From Gammaproteobacteria bacterium (GTDB lineage: Bacteria; Pseudomonadota; Gammaproteobacteria; UBA5335; SLRW01), in assembly GCA_007134115.1 (NCBI GenBank), contig SLLK01000287.1, positions 1 through 6,251 on the forward strand: a DNA stretch of 6,251 nucleotides, written 5' to 3'. The first letter of the stretch is position 1, and the number at the start of each line of letters is the position of its first letter. Below, one piece after another: positions 1 through 6,227 of the stretch. The notes beneath the pieces are model-generated. The model had not been told where the DNA came from. It did not search any database and saw nothing but the letters and a program-made list of their open reading frames with translations. Made by a program: the position numbers and the translations under genes.

Positions 1-2
1 CT

Positions 3-638
3 CTGGCTATGGGCGCGGTCGGCATGACTGCAGTCAGTGCTCTGTCACAGGCCGGCCTCACCGGCAACATCGGTGTGATGTCCAAGTACTACTTCCGCGG
101 CACGCTGGAAGCCGATCAGGCGACCGGCTTCGGCGGCATCGACTATGAAGATGACAGCGGCATCTATGTGGGTGCCTGGGTTGCTGATCTGGGTGACCCG
201 ACGGCCGTGTCTGCTACCGGTGGCGGGGGCGTGGAAATCGACGTCTATGGCGGCTATGCCGGCATGGCCGGCGATCTCGGCTATTACGTCGGGTTCACGA
301 CCTACAACTACACCAGCGGCAGTAGCAATGACGACATTTACGAGCTGAATGTCGGTGTGAGCTACGACTTCCTGTCACTGGCCGTCGATTATGGCGACTT
401 CAACGACAGTGATGTGGACTACGTGCACGTTGCCCTGTCCGCCAGCTACGGCGGCCTGTCGCTGACCGGCGGGATGTTCGAGGAAGACGCTGAAGGTGCA
501 TACGTTGAGCTGGGCTACAGCACCAGCGTGGCGGACGTGCTGGATGTGGACTTCGCGCTCGGCTACTCCGACAGCGATCTCCAGGACGACGAGTACGTCA
601 TGGTGACGTTGACCCGGGGCTTTGACATCGACTTCTGA
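3..638 (+). CDS. TorF/TIGR02001-like outer-membrane beta-barrel protein, 5'-partial
   Basis: The frame is open from base 3 and ends at TGA 636-638; the true start lies before the window. The first visible residues (LAMGAVGMTAVSALSQA, then GLTGNIGVMSKYYFRG) look like the end of a signal peptide followed by the first strand of a barrel, so the ATG at 9 is probably internal to the signal peptide and not the start. The mature part is acidic and has alternating hydrophobic/polar strands rich in Tyr, Gly and Asp. It ends in a terminal Phe (TLTRGFDIDF), the usual BAM recognition signal of outer-membrane proteins. The SKYYFRG opening and the overall layout match the TIGR02001 (gcw_chp/TorF putative porin) family, whose substrate I do not know. 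From memory, members of this family often lie next to glnK-amtB in gammaproteobacteria, as here, which hints at a role under nitrogen limitation. Family call fairly secure; function open. Confidence 0.82.
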   Translation: MAMGAVGMTAVSALSQAGLTGNIGVMSKYYFRGTLEADQATGFGGIDYEDDSGIYVGAWVADLGDPTAVSATGGGGVEIDVYGGYAGMAGDLGYYVGFTTYNYTSGSSNDDIYELNVGVSYDFLSLAVDYGDFNDSDVDYVHVALSASYGGLSLTGGMFEEDAEGAYVELGYSTSVADVLDVDFALGYSDSDLQDDEYVMVTLTRGFDIDF

Positions 639-674
639 TGTCACTGGCCGCAAGGTCATTCAGCCAAGGCTAGT

Positions 675-710
675 CCCCGGGCCTCTGCCCTTGTGGCAGG
701 GGTTCCGGGG
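675..710 (+). other. Strong hairpin in the glnK leader
   Basis: CCCCGG (675-680) pairs with CCGGGG (705-710) and CTGCC (685-689) with GGCAG (695-699). The bases between also pair, using two G-U wobbles and one bulged T, and the loop is about five bases. The right arm ends five bases before the glnK Shine-Dalgarno AAGGAG (715-720). No T-run follows on either strand, so it is not a classical intrinsic terminator. It could be a Rho-independent-like 3' end for the barrel gene, an RNA-processing or stability element, or a leader structure affecting glnK translation. The hairpin is visible in the sequence; its role is inferred. Confidence 0.6.
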
Positions 711-727
711 CCTGAAGGAGAAAATCC

Positions 728-1066
728 ATGAAGCTTGTGACTGCAATCATCAAGCCTTTCAAGCTTGACGACGTGCGCGAAGCGCTTTCCGAAGTGGGGG
801 TGCAGGGCATCACCGTGACGGAAGTGAAGGGCTTCGGCCGTCAGAAAGGCCATACCGAACTGTACCGGGGGGCGGAGTACGTTGTTGATTTCCTGCCCAA
901 GGTGAAGGTTGAAATCGCCACCGACGACAAGAAGGTGGACGAGGTCATCGAAGCCATTTCGAAGGCGGCCAACACCGGCAAGATCGGCGACGGCAAGATT
1001 TTCGTCTCGACCCTGGATCAGGCCATTCGTATCCGTACCGGTGAGTCCGGCGCGGACGCGCTCTAA
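728..1066 (+). CDS. glnK: PII nitrogen regulatory protein, GlnK type
   Basis: This 112-residue protein has the standard PII length and sequence. PII trimers sense 2-oxoglutarate and ATP/ADP and report nitrogen status; the GlnK type docks on AmtB and blocks ammonium uptake. The T-loop (residues 37-55) carries Tyr51 in RGAEYVVDF, the site uridylylated by GlnD, and Gln39, which helps bind 2-oxoglutarate. The B-loop is TGKIGDGK (83-90), and the C-terminal RIRTGE (101-106) is also canonical. The N-terminus (MKLVTAIIKPFKLDDVREAL) resembles E. coli GlnK, but residue 54 is Asp as in E. coli GlnB, so the name rests mainly on the amtB gene 54 bases downstream. The start is supported by AAGGAG seven bases before the ATG. 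No convincing sigma-54 promoter was found in the gap before it. A second PII gene lies beyond amtB. Confidence 0.96.
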   Translation: MKLVTAIIKPFKLDDVREALSEVGVQGITVTEVKGFGRQKGHTELYRGAEYVVDFLPKVKVEIATDDKKVDEVIEAISKAANTGKIGDGKIFVSTLDQAIRIRTGESGADAL

Positions 1067-1068
1067 TA

Positions 1069-1100
1069 GCGGATTGGCGACCAGCGAGTCGCTAATCCGT
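1069..1100 (+). other. Intercistronic hairpin between glnK and amtB
   Basis: CGGATTGGCGAC (1070-1081) pairs along its whole length with GTCGCTAATCCG (1088-1099), with one G-U wobble (1076/1093) and a six-base loop; G1069 and T1100 can add a further wobble pair. It begins three bases after the glnK stop codon. No T-run follows, and the amtB Shine-Dalgarno lies just downstream (1108-1113), so it should not be an efficient terminator. A hairpin in this place commonly protects the 3' end of the upstream message or lowers downstream expression, which would let soluble GlnK outnumber membrane AmtB. The structure is clear; the role is inferred. Confidence 0.7.
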
Positions 1101-1120
1101 CCTGAACGGAGGGTAACAAC

Positions 1121-2374
<1,254 letters not shown>

Positions 2375-2397
2375 GCTGACTGGTGATACGTCTGGAG

Positions 2398-2425
2398 GCG
2401 GGCGCCGTGAGGCGCCCGCTTTTTT
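2398..2425 (+). terminator. Intrinsic terminator after amtB
   Basis: GCGGGCGCC (2398-2406) and GGCGCCCGC (2411-2419) form a perfect 9-bp stem with a GTGA loop. Six Ts (2420-2425) follow immediately. It starts 23 bases after the amtB stop codon, closes the glnK-amtB unit and separates it from the second PII gene. Confidence 0.93.
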
Positions 2426-2591
2426 GTACGCGCATAAAAAGTGACGCGGCGCTGTTTGTCTGCCTTTCGCGCGCGCCGGTGACTTGTGCGAGAATCAGCC
2501 CTCGCCATACAAACTGTATGAGCCGGTCGGGTGCGGGTTGTTCGCAGCGGCCGGCATCCGCGGCATGCGGCAACCGTAAGGAGCAAGTGGC
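2426..2591 (+). promoter_or_regulatory. Leader/promoter region of the second PII gene
   Basis: This 166-base gap follows the amtB terminator, so it should contain the promoter of the PII gene at 2592. A small dyad, CATACA-AAC-TGTATG (2506-2520), is the clearest structured site and could be an operator or a short hairpin. TTGTGC (2484-2489) is a possible -35 box, but the matching -10 region is poor. I found no sigma-54 signature with the required GG and GC spacing. The Shine-Dalgarno AAGGAG (2578-2583) lies eight bases before the ATG. The presence of a promoter is inferred from the terminator upstream; its exact position is not resolved. Confidence 0.4.
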
Positions 2592-2930
2592 ATGAAAATG
2601 GTGGTGGCGGTGATCAAGCCGTTCCGTCTGGATGACGTGCGCGCGGCGCTGTCGGAAATCGGTATCCAGGGGATGACGGTGACCGAGGTCAAGGGCTTTG
2701 GGCGTCAGAAGGGGCACACGGAACTCTACCGCGGGGCCGAGTATGTGGTCGATTTCCTGCCCAAGGTCAAACTGGAAGTGGCCGTCGACGATGCCGAGGT
2801 GGAAAAGGTGCTGGATGCGATTGCCGGTACCGCCAGGACGGGCAAGATCGGCGATGGCAAGATTTTTGTCCAGGCGGTGGACCAGGTGGTACGAATCCGC
2901 ACCGGTGAAACCGGTCCGGACGCGCTCTGA
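2592..2930 (+). CDS. Second PII nitrogen regulatory protein (GlnB/GlnK paralogue)
   Basis: This is another complete 112-residue PII protein with the GFGRQKGHTELYRGAEY T-loop (Tyr51 present), the TGKIGDGK B-loop and RIRTGE near the C-terminus. Compared by eye with the first PII, 84 of 112 residues match (75%). Residues 29-60, which include the entire T-loop, are identical, while differences gather at 61-82 and 94-109. The DNA differs at many synonymous sites, so this is an old paralogue held by selection and not a recent copy. It should be uridylylated at Tyr51 and could form mixed trimers with the first PII. An amtB terminator and a 166-base gap precede it, so it is probably expressed separately, perhaps as the housekeeping GlnB-like form. 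Sequence alone does not decide between the names glnB and glnK. Confidence 0.95.
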   Translation: MKMVVAVIKPFRLDDVRAALSEIGIQGMTVTEVKGFGRQKGHTELYRGAEYVVDFLPKVKLEVAVDDAEVEKVLDAIAGTARTGKIGDGKIFVQAVDQVVRIRTGETGPDAL

Positions 2931-2973
2931 GCGAATGACGCTTCTGTCGCTCCTTGCCGCGCACAGCGGTTGA

Positions 2974-3005
2974 GGGTGGCCCACCCGCCCGGCGGTGTGC
3001 CGGGC
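2974..3005 (+). other. Two tandem hairpins between the second PII gene and fetA
   Basis: GGGTG-GCC-CACCC (2974-2986) is followed directly by GCCCGGC (2987-2993), a five-base loop and GCCGGGC (2999-3005), a perfect 7-bp stem. Only ATTCC follows, so the T-run expected of a strong intrinsic terminator is missing. It may act as a weak or Rho-assisted stop for the PII gene, or as a stability element in a PII-fetAB read-through transcript. I see no separate promoter for fetA in this 100-base gap. Confidence 0.4.
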
Positions 3006-3030
3006 ATTCCTGCATGACTGGCGGTGGCCG

Positions 3031-3627
3031 ATGCTGGATGTGCGCGGTTTGCATACCGAACTGATCGGTCCCCTGTCATTGCAGGTGGCGCCCGGTGAGT
3101 GCGTCAGCATCGGTGGCGTTTCCGGCAGCGGTAAAAGTCTGCTACTGCGGGCGCTGGCTGATCTGGACCCGTACCAGGGCAGCGTGACCCTTGAGGGTCT
3201 GCAGGCCACGGATATGGCGCCCGCCCGTTGGCGCCGACGGGTTCAGTTGCTGCCGGCGGAACCGCGCTGGTGGGCGCCACGGGTCGGTGATCATTTTGAA
3301 CACCGCGACCCGGATGCGTTTGCTGCCCTGGGGCTGCCCGACGAGGTGTGGGACTGGCCGGTGGAACGTCTCTCCAGTGGCGAAAAACAGCGCCTGGCGT
3401 TGCTGCGCGCACTGGATCGTGGCCCCCGGGTGCTGCTGCTGGATGAACCCACGGCCAATCTGGATGTAGCCAATGCGACCGCGGTGGAGCAACAGGTGGC
3501 CCGCTTCTGTGATGAACAGGGCGGTATGGCGGTGTGGGTGAGCCATGACCAGGCCCAGCGCACGCGGGTAGCCGGGCGACACTACCGGCTTGGCGATGGT
3601 GTGCTGAGGCGGGAGCCGGAGCTGTGA
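3031..3627 (+). CDS. fetA: ABC transporter ATP-binding protein, FetA (YbbL)-like
   Basis: This 198-residue cytoplasmic ATPase should power the permease encoded next. In E. coli FetA-FetB is linked to iron export and tolerance of oxidative stress; that role is assumed by family here. Visible motifs are Walker A GVSGSGKS (29-36), signature LSSGEKQR (114-121), Walker B VLLLDEPTANLD (134-145) with catalytic Glu139, and the switch His172 in WVSHD. An oddity is the Q-loop: where FetA-type proteins normally have Gln before a Thr/Gln-Pro pair, this one reads LLPAEPRWW (73-81), with Ala76 in the Gln position. I chose ATG 3031 over the upstream in-frame GTG at 2995 because it gives the usual MLxVxxL start and avoids placing the 2987-3005 hairpin inside the gene; the ribosome site is weak (GGCGGTGG). 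The stop codon overlaps the fetB start. Confidence 0.85.
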   Translation: MLDVRGLHTELIGPLSLQVAPGECVSIGGVSGSGKSLLLRALADLDPYQGSVTLEGLQATDMAPARWRRRVQLLPAEPRWWAPRVGDHFEHRDPDAFAALGLPDEVWDWPVERLSSGEKQRLALLRALDRGPRVLLLDEPTANLDVANATAVEQQVARFCDEQGGMAVWVSHDQAQRTRVAGRHYRLGDGVLRREPEL

Positions 3628-4424
3628 ACGGCCCCATTGAACTCGGGGTTGTTGATCTGGGGCTGGGCGCCGCGCTGATCCTGGTGCTGGCGTTGCTGTC
3701 CTGGCGGATGCGGTTGGGTCTGGGTCATGACCTGCTCCTCGCCGGGGCGCGCACGGTCGTGCAATTGCTGCTGGTGGGGCTGATCCTGACCGCGGTATTT
3801 GAGCAGCGTCGACTGGTGTGGGTGGCGCTGATCGCCGTTGCCATGCTGCTGATCGCCGGACGCGAGGCCATGGTGCGCCAGGAACGGCGCTTTACCGGCT
3901 GGTGGGGCTTTGGCATGGGCACGCTGTCCATGTTTGTTTCCTCGTTTACCATGACGCTGTTCGCGCTGTTGGCGGTGATCGGCCCGGAGCCCTGGTACGA
4001 GCCGCGATACGCCATTCCCCTGATGGGTATGGTGTTGGGTAACACCCTGACCGGTATCGCTCTGGCACTGGATCGATTAACGCAGAATGCCTGGGACCAG
4101 CGCGCAGTGATCGAACAGCGTCTGATGCTGGGTGAAAGTGCTGCCGATGCAGTGCGGGATATTCGCCGCCATAGCATGCGCAGCGGGATGATCCCGAGCA
4201 TCAACGCCATGGCGGTCGCCGGGGTGGTCAGTCTCCCCGGCATGATGACTGGCCAGATACTGGCCGGTGCGCCGCCGCTGGAGGCCGTGCGCTATCAGAT
4301 CCTGGTGATGTTCCTGATTACCTCCGGGACCGGCTTTGGCACGCTGGCGGCGGTATGGCTGGGCGCGCGCCGCCTGTTCGACAAGCGTCAGCGCCTGCGG
4401 CTTGAGCGGACGCGTTTGCAGTGA
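3624..4424 (+). CDS. fetB: ABC transporter permease, FetB (YbbM, UPF0014)-like
   Basis: This 266-residue inner-membrane protein has about six or seven hydrophobic segments (roughly 12-30, 40-58, 65-79, 97-120, 131-150, 194-214, 222-248). Hallmarks of the UPF0014/FetB family are all present: ARTVVQLLLVG (42-52), MGMVLGNTLTGIALALDRL (134-152), the cytoplasmic stretch with the ERRF and RRHSMRSGMIPSIN motifs, and VSLPGMMTGQILAG (202-215) followed by PLEAVRYQILVMF. The start is GTG at 3624 and overlaps the fetA stop as GTGA, with GGGAG (3611-3615) eight bases before it. The two genes are therefore translationally coupled and surely form one transporter. Iron or another metal as substrate is inferred from the E. 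coli pair. The tail is basic (KRQRLRLERTR). No other iron gene is visible nearby. Confidence 0.9.
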   Translation: MNGPIELGVVDLGLGAALILVLALLSWRMRLGLGHDLLLAGARTVVQLLLVGLILTAVFEQRRLVWVALIAVAMLLIAGREAMVRQERRFTGWWGFGMGTLSMFVSSFTMTLFALLAVIGPEPWYEPRYAIPLMGMVLGNTLTGIALALDRLTQNAWDQRAVIEQRLMLGESAADAVRDIRRHSMRSGMIPSINAMAVAGVVSLPGMMTGQILAGAPPLEAVRYQILVMFLITSGTGFGTLAAVWLGARRLFDKRQRLRLERTRLQ

Positions 4425-4445
4425 CCCTGGCATGTCGCGGACCCA

Positions 4446-4469
4446 GTCGCGCCGGCGGCATTGCGCGAC
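4446..4469 (+). other. Possible weak hairpin after fetB
   Basis: GTCGCGC (4446-4452) and GCGCGAC (4463-4469) form a perfect 7-bp stem with a ten-base loop, 21 bases after the fetB stop codon. There is no T-run after it. It may mark the end of the fetAB message, but with this GC content such repeats can arise by chance. Confidence 0.3.
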
Positions 4470-4483
4470 GGATTGATGGCGTT

Positions 4484-4511
4484 TTGGTCGCCGGTCGGTA
4501 CGGGCTATACT
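4484..4511 (+). promoter_or_regulatory. Sigma-70-type promoter for the DUF4124 gene
   Basis: TATACT (4506-4511) matches five of six bases of the -10 consensus. TTGGTC (4484-4489) is a partial -35 box at 16 bases spacing. Transcription would start near 4518, about 43 bases before the ATG at 4561. The AT-rich -10 stands out in otherwise GC-rich sequence, and the gap after fetB is large enough for an independent promoter. Confidence 0.5.
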
Positions 4512-4560
4512 CAGGCGATACTGTGCGGGGCGCTGATGCCCCTTGCCCACGGGAGAGAAC

Positions 4561-4950
4561 ATGAAACGCGGTGTGGAACTGCTGGTTGTGCTGAGTGTGG
4601 CGGCGCTGGTGTGGTCGACCCTGGTTCCGGCGGCGTCGGTGTATCGCTGGGTGACCGAGGATGGTGAGATTGTCTATAGCGATCGGCGCCCGGATCCGGG
4701 TGCCGAACTCGTTGAAGTGCGTGATCTGGGCACGCCTGGAGAGGACGAGGATGCCGACGACGAGAGCGCCGAGGCCGAGGCGCGTCGCGCCGAGCGCTGT
4801 GCTGAAGCTGAACGCATGCTGGCACAGTACGAAGAGGCCTCCTTCCTGTTCCGTGAGGAAGAGGATGGCAGCGAAACCATCCTCACCGATACCGAACGGG
4901 AACAGGAGATAGAACGCCTGCGCGGCGTGGTGGAGCGTTCCTGCAGCTAG
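4561..4950 (+). CDS. DUF4124-type secreted/periplasmic protein
   Basis: This 129-residue protein is of unknown function. MKRG, a hydrophobic stretch (residues 7-22) and a small-residue site near VPAAS (22-26) make a Sec signal peptide. The start of the mature part, VYRWVTEDGEIVYSDRRP (27-44), is the DUF4124 signature, a short beta motif common in gammaproteobacterial envelope proteins. It is followed by a very acidic linker (60-76, many Glu/Asp) and a Glu/Ala/Arg-rich helical stretch with Cys80. The C-terminal helix ends in Cys128, so one periplasmic disulphide (Cys80-Cys128) is possible. ATG 4561 is chosen over the in-frame ATG at 4543 because it follows GGGAGAG (4551-4557) and starts the signal peptide cleanly. 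It has its own likely promoter and converges on speE, so it probably has no functional tie to fetAB. Confidence 0.8.
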   Translation: MKRGVELLVVLSVAALVWSTLVPAASVYRWVTEDGEIVYSDRRPDPGAELVEVRDLGTPGEDEDADDESAEAEARRAERCAEAERMLAQYEEASFLFREEEDGSETILTDTEREQEIERLRGVVERSCS

Positions 4951-4962
4951 TTCGTCAGGCGC

Positions 4963-5015
4963 TGACCGGCGCGTCCTGGCGTGTGGTCCCGTTGCAGCCG
5001 GTCACTCCGTTTTTT
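4963..5015 (+). terminator. Candidate terminator between the DUF4124 gene and speE
   Basis: TGACCGGC (4963-4970) can pair with GCCGGTCA (4997-5004), and a run of six Ts follows at 5010-5015. The loop is long (26 bases), the T-run begins five bases after the stem, and it lies inside the 3' end of speE. It could stop the plus-strand DUF4124 transcript, but the geometry is poor. No better terminator is visible between these convergent genes. Confidence 0.28.
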
Positions 5016-5892
5016 CGCCGAATTCCTCCGGCCGGTATTCGCCGCGTTCGATGGCGCGACGCATGAACGGCGGCAATGTCAGTGCGGCGTGATGCATGGG
5101 GCCGGAGTAGTAGCGGGTCCGGAACGGCGGCAGATCGGCGGGCACACGGCGCGGCTCTACGGGACCATCTACACCGGCCAGCGTGGCGCTCCACCAGCCC
5201 GAGGGATACACCGGCTGCGGATAGTGCAGATGACGCACGTCGGCGAAACCGCCCTCACGCATGGCCGCATTCATCTGCAGCACGATGGGCATGTGGTACA
5301 TGGGTGATTCGCTCTGTTGTGCGATCAGCCCGCCGGGGCGCAGCGCCCGCGCGCAGTCGGCATAGAACGCGCTGGAGAACAGCCCTACCGCCGGGCCGAC
5401 CGGGTCGGTGCTGTCAACGATAATCACGTCGATACTGCCCGGCTCAGCGTCGCGCATCCACTGGATGCCGTCACCGAAATAAAAGCGCGCCCGCGGATCG
5501 TCATTGGCCTCGCACAACTGCGGGAAGTACGCTTCCGCCAGCCGCGTCACTCTTTCGTCGAGCTCCACCTGGGTGGCCTGCTCTACCTCGGGGTGGCGCA
5601 GCACCTCGCGCAGCGTGCCGCAGTCGCCCCCGCCGATAATCACCACGTTGCGTGGCTGCGCATGGCTGAACAGCACCGGGTGGGTCATCATCTCGTGATA
5701 GAGGAAATTGTCCCGGTCGCTGAGCATGATGAAGCCGTCAATGGTCATCAGCGTGCCGAAGCTCTCCGTCTCGTAGATGTCGATCTGTTGCCAGTCGGAT
5801 TGTTCACTGTGCAAATGTTCGCGCACCTTCAGCGAGAAGGCGCAGCCGGCCACATCGTCCACTTCGTGAAACCAGTTCTCATCTCTGCGCAT
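5002..5892 (-). CDS. speE: Spermidine synthase (polyamine aminopropyltransferase)
   Basis: This 296-residue cytosolic enzyme transfers an aminopropyl group from decarboxylated S-adenosylmethionine to putrescine, giving spermidine and methylthioadenosine. Motifs occur in the expected order: an N-terminal beta domain with the family TLMTIDG element (47-53), YHEMMTHP (65-72), the nucleotide-binding GGGDCGTLREVLRH (87-100), the ribose-contacting Glu110 in VELD, FGDG (139-142), catalytic Asp160 in DSTDPVGPAVGLF (160-172), QSESP (193-197) and YPSGWW (229-234), then RYYSGPMHHAA (260-270). GGGDCG in place of the commoner GGGDGG is a known variant. Length is normal for bacterial SpeE. The start is ATG at 5892 with GGAG five bases upstream. 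A mobile element lies in its leader, between the ATG and a likely promoter near 6230. No speD is visible in the window. Confidence 0.96.
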   Translation of the reverse strand: MRRDENWFHEVDDVAGCAFSLKVREHLHSEQSDWQQIDIYETESFGTLMTIDGFIMLSDRDNFLYHEMMTHPVLFSHAQPRNVVIIGGGDCGTLREVLRHPEVEQATQVELDERVTRLAEAYFPQLCEANDDPRARFYFGDGIQWMRDAEPGSIDVIIVDSTDPVGPAVGLFSSAFYADCARALRPGGLIAQQSESPMYHMPIVLQMNAAMREGGFADVRHLHYPQPVYPSGWWSATLAGVDGPVEPRRVPADLPPFRTRYYSGPMHHAALTLPPFMRRAIERGEYRPEEFGEKTE

Positions 5893-5905
5893 GGGAGCTC
5901 CGCGG

Positions 5906-5921
5906 CGCGCCGGACGGCGCG
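5906..5921 (-). other. Short GC hairpin just upstream of the speE ribosome site
   Basis: CGCGCC (5906-5911) and GGCGCG (5916-5921) form a 6-bp stem with a four-base loop. Five bases from it on the speE message is the palindrome GGAGCTCC (5894-5901), which contains the Shine-Dalgarno. These could affect ribosome access to speE, but GC-rich leaders often form such stems by chance. Confidence 0.35.
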
Positions 5922-5934
5922 GGTTCTCGGTTTT

Positions 5935-5941
5935 CAGTGTT
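5935..5941. repeat. Left 7-bp target-site duplication (CAGTGTT)
   Basis: CAGTGTT directly abuts the left end of the mobile element and is repeated exactly at 6197-6203, against the right end. Such paired short direct repeats are the scar of transposase-mediated insertion. Confidence 0.85.
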
Positions 5942-5973
5942 AAGGAAACGCTGATCTATTCGTCGCGTCTCAG
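5942..5973 (+). repeat. Left terminal inverted repeat of the MITE
   Basis: These 32 bases start AAGGAAACGCTGATC and end CGTCTCAG. They are the reverse complement of 6165-6196 except for G5965, which faces T6173 and can still form a wobble pair in RNA. Confidence 0.92.
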
Positions 5974-6069
5974 GCTTTGCCAGCAAGTCAGCATCAAGGC
6001 GCGACTTTGAAAGCGTATCGAGAATACGGTGAAAAGTCGCAACGCAGAGGCTGATTTTCTGGCAAAGCC
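5973..6069. repeat. Internal inverted repeat, arm 1 of the MITE
   Basis: GGCTTTGCCAG (5973-5983) is the exact reverse complement of CTGGCAAAGCC (6059-6069). The helix continues after one mismatch (C5984/T6058) through 5985-5992 with 6050-6057. GCGACTTT/AAAGTCGC (6001-6008/6033-6040) and CGTAT/ATACG (6014-6018/6024-6028) close the tip. The arm starts on the last base of the left terminal repeat. Confidence 0.85.
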
Positions 6070-6076
6070 CCGAAAG

Positions 6077-6165
6077 GCGGGCCCTGTCGCGCTCATCTGC
6101 GGCGTTGCTGTGCACCAGCCTTCCCTGCGCACAGCGCCTTGCAGCTTCAACGCGACAGGGCCCGC
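6077..6165. repeat. Internal inverted repeat, arm 2 of the MITE
   Basis: GCGGGCCCTGTCGCG (6077-6091) is the exact reverse complement of CGCGACAGGGCCCGC (6151-6165). GCTGTGC (6107-6113) and GCACAGC (6129-6135) pair inside it. The arm ends on the first base of the right terminal repeat, so the two arms and the terminal stem meet at one junction. Confidence 0.85.
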
Positions 6166-6196
6166 TGAGACGTGACGAATAGATCAGCGTTTCCTT
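6165..6196 (-). repeat. Right terminal inverted repeat of the MITE
   Basis: These bases begin CTGAGACG and end GATCAGCGTTTCCTT, the inverted copy of 5942-5973 with one difference at 6173. Confidence 0.92.
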
Positions 6197-6203
6197 CAGT
6201 GTT
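6197..6203. repeat. Right 7-bp target-site duplication (CAGTGTT)
   Basis: This is an exact copy of 5935-5941, directly abutting the right end of the element. The two bases TT before each copy also match (9 bp in all), but on the right they belong to the terminal repeat, so 7 bp is the simplest reading. Confidence 0.85.
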
Positions 6204-6227
6204 CGGCACTTTGGCCGATGCGCGGCG

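Larger units (their letters stand above)
5942..6196. mobile_element. MITE-like non-autonomous transposable element, 255 bp
   Basis: The element has 32-bp terminal inverted repeats (5942-5973 and 6165-6196; outermost bases AAGGAAACGCTGATCTATTC) that match at 31 of 32 positions, the exception being 5965/6173. It is bounded by the 7-bp direct repeat CAGTGTT. It encodes no transposase and holds no credible gene. Inside are two more inverted repeats. Arm 1 spans 5973-6069, with an 11-bp outer stem, then 8 further pairs, and inner stems 6001-6008/6033-6040 and 6014-6018/6024-6028. Arm 2 spans 6077-6165, with a perfect 15-bp outer stem and an inner stem 6107-6113/6129-6135. It must have been moved in trans by a transposase that recognises these ends; I cannot assign the IS family. 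The element fills most of the speE leader. Confidence 0.9.

Noticed and set aside
639..727. Sigma-54 promoter expected for a nitrogen-regulated glnK-amtB operon
   Set aside because: I checked for GG-N10-GC in TGGCAC/TTGC context; the nearest match (TGGCAGGGGTTCCGG at 694-708) has GG in place of GC and lies inside the hairpin. The promoter may lie upstream of the window.
2995..3030. Upstream GTG start for the FetA-like gene
   Set aside because: It would add 12 residues (VCRAFLHDWRWP) with no family resemblance and place a hairpin within the coding sequence; ATG 3031 gives the typical N-terminus.
4543..4560. Upstream in-frame ATG for the DUF4124 gene
   Set aside because: It would put MPTGEN before a clean MKRG signal peptide, and the Shine-Dalgarno GGGAGAG at 4551-4557 lies after it and before ATG 4561.
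5317..5943. 208-residue plus-strand open frame opposite speE
   Set aside because: speE has a full set of catalytic motifs on the minus strand. The opposite frame has no recognisable domain and runs into the mobile element.
5879..6150. Small minus-strand frames (64 and 78 codons) within the MITE
   Set aside because: They run through inverted repeats, lack convincing ribosome sites and show no transposase-like sequence.
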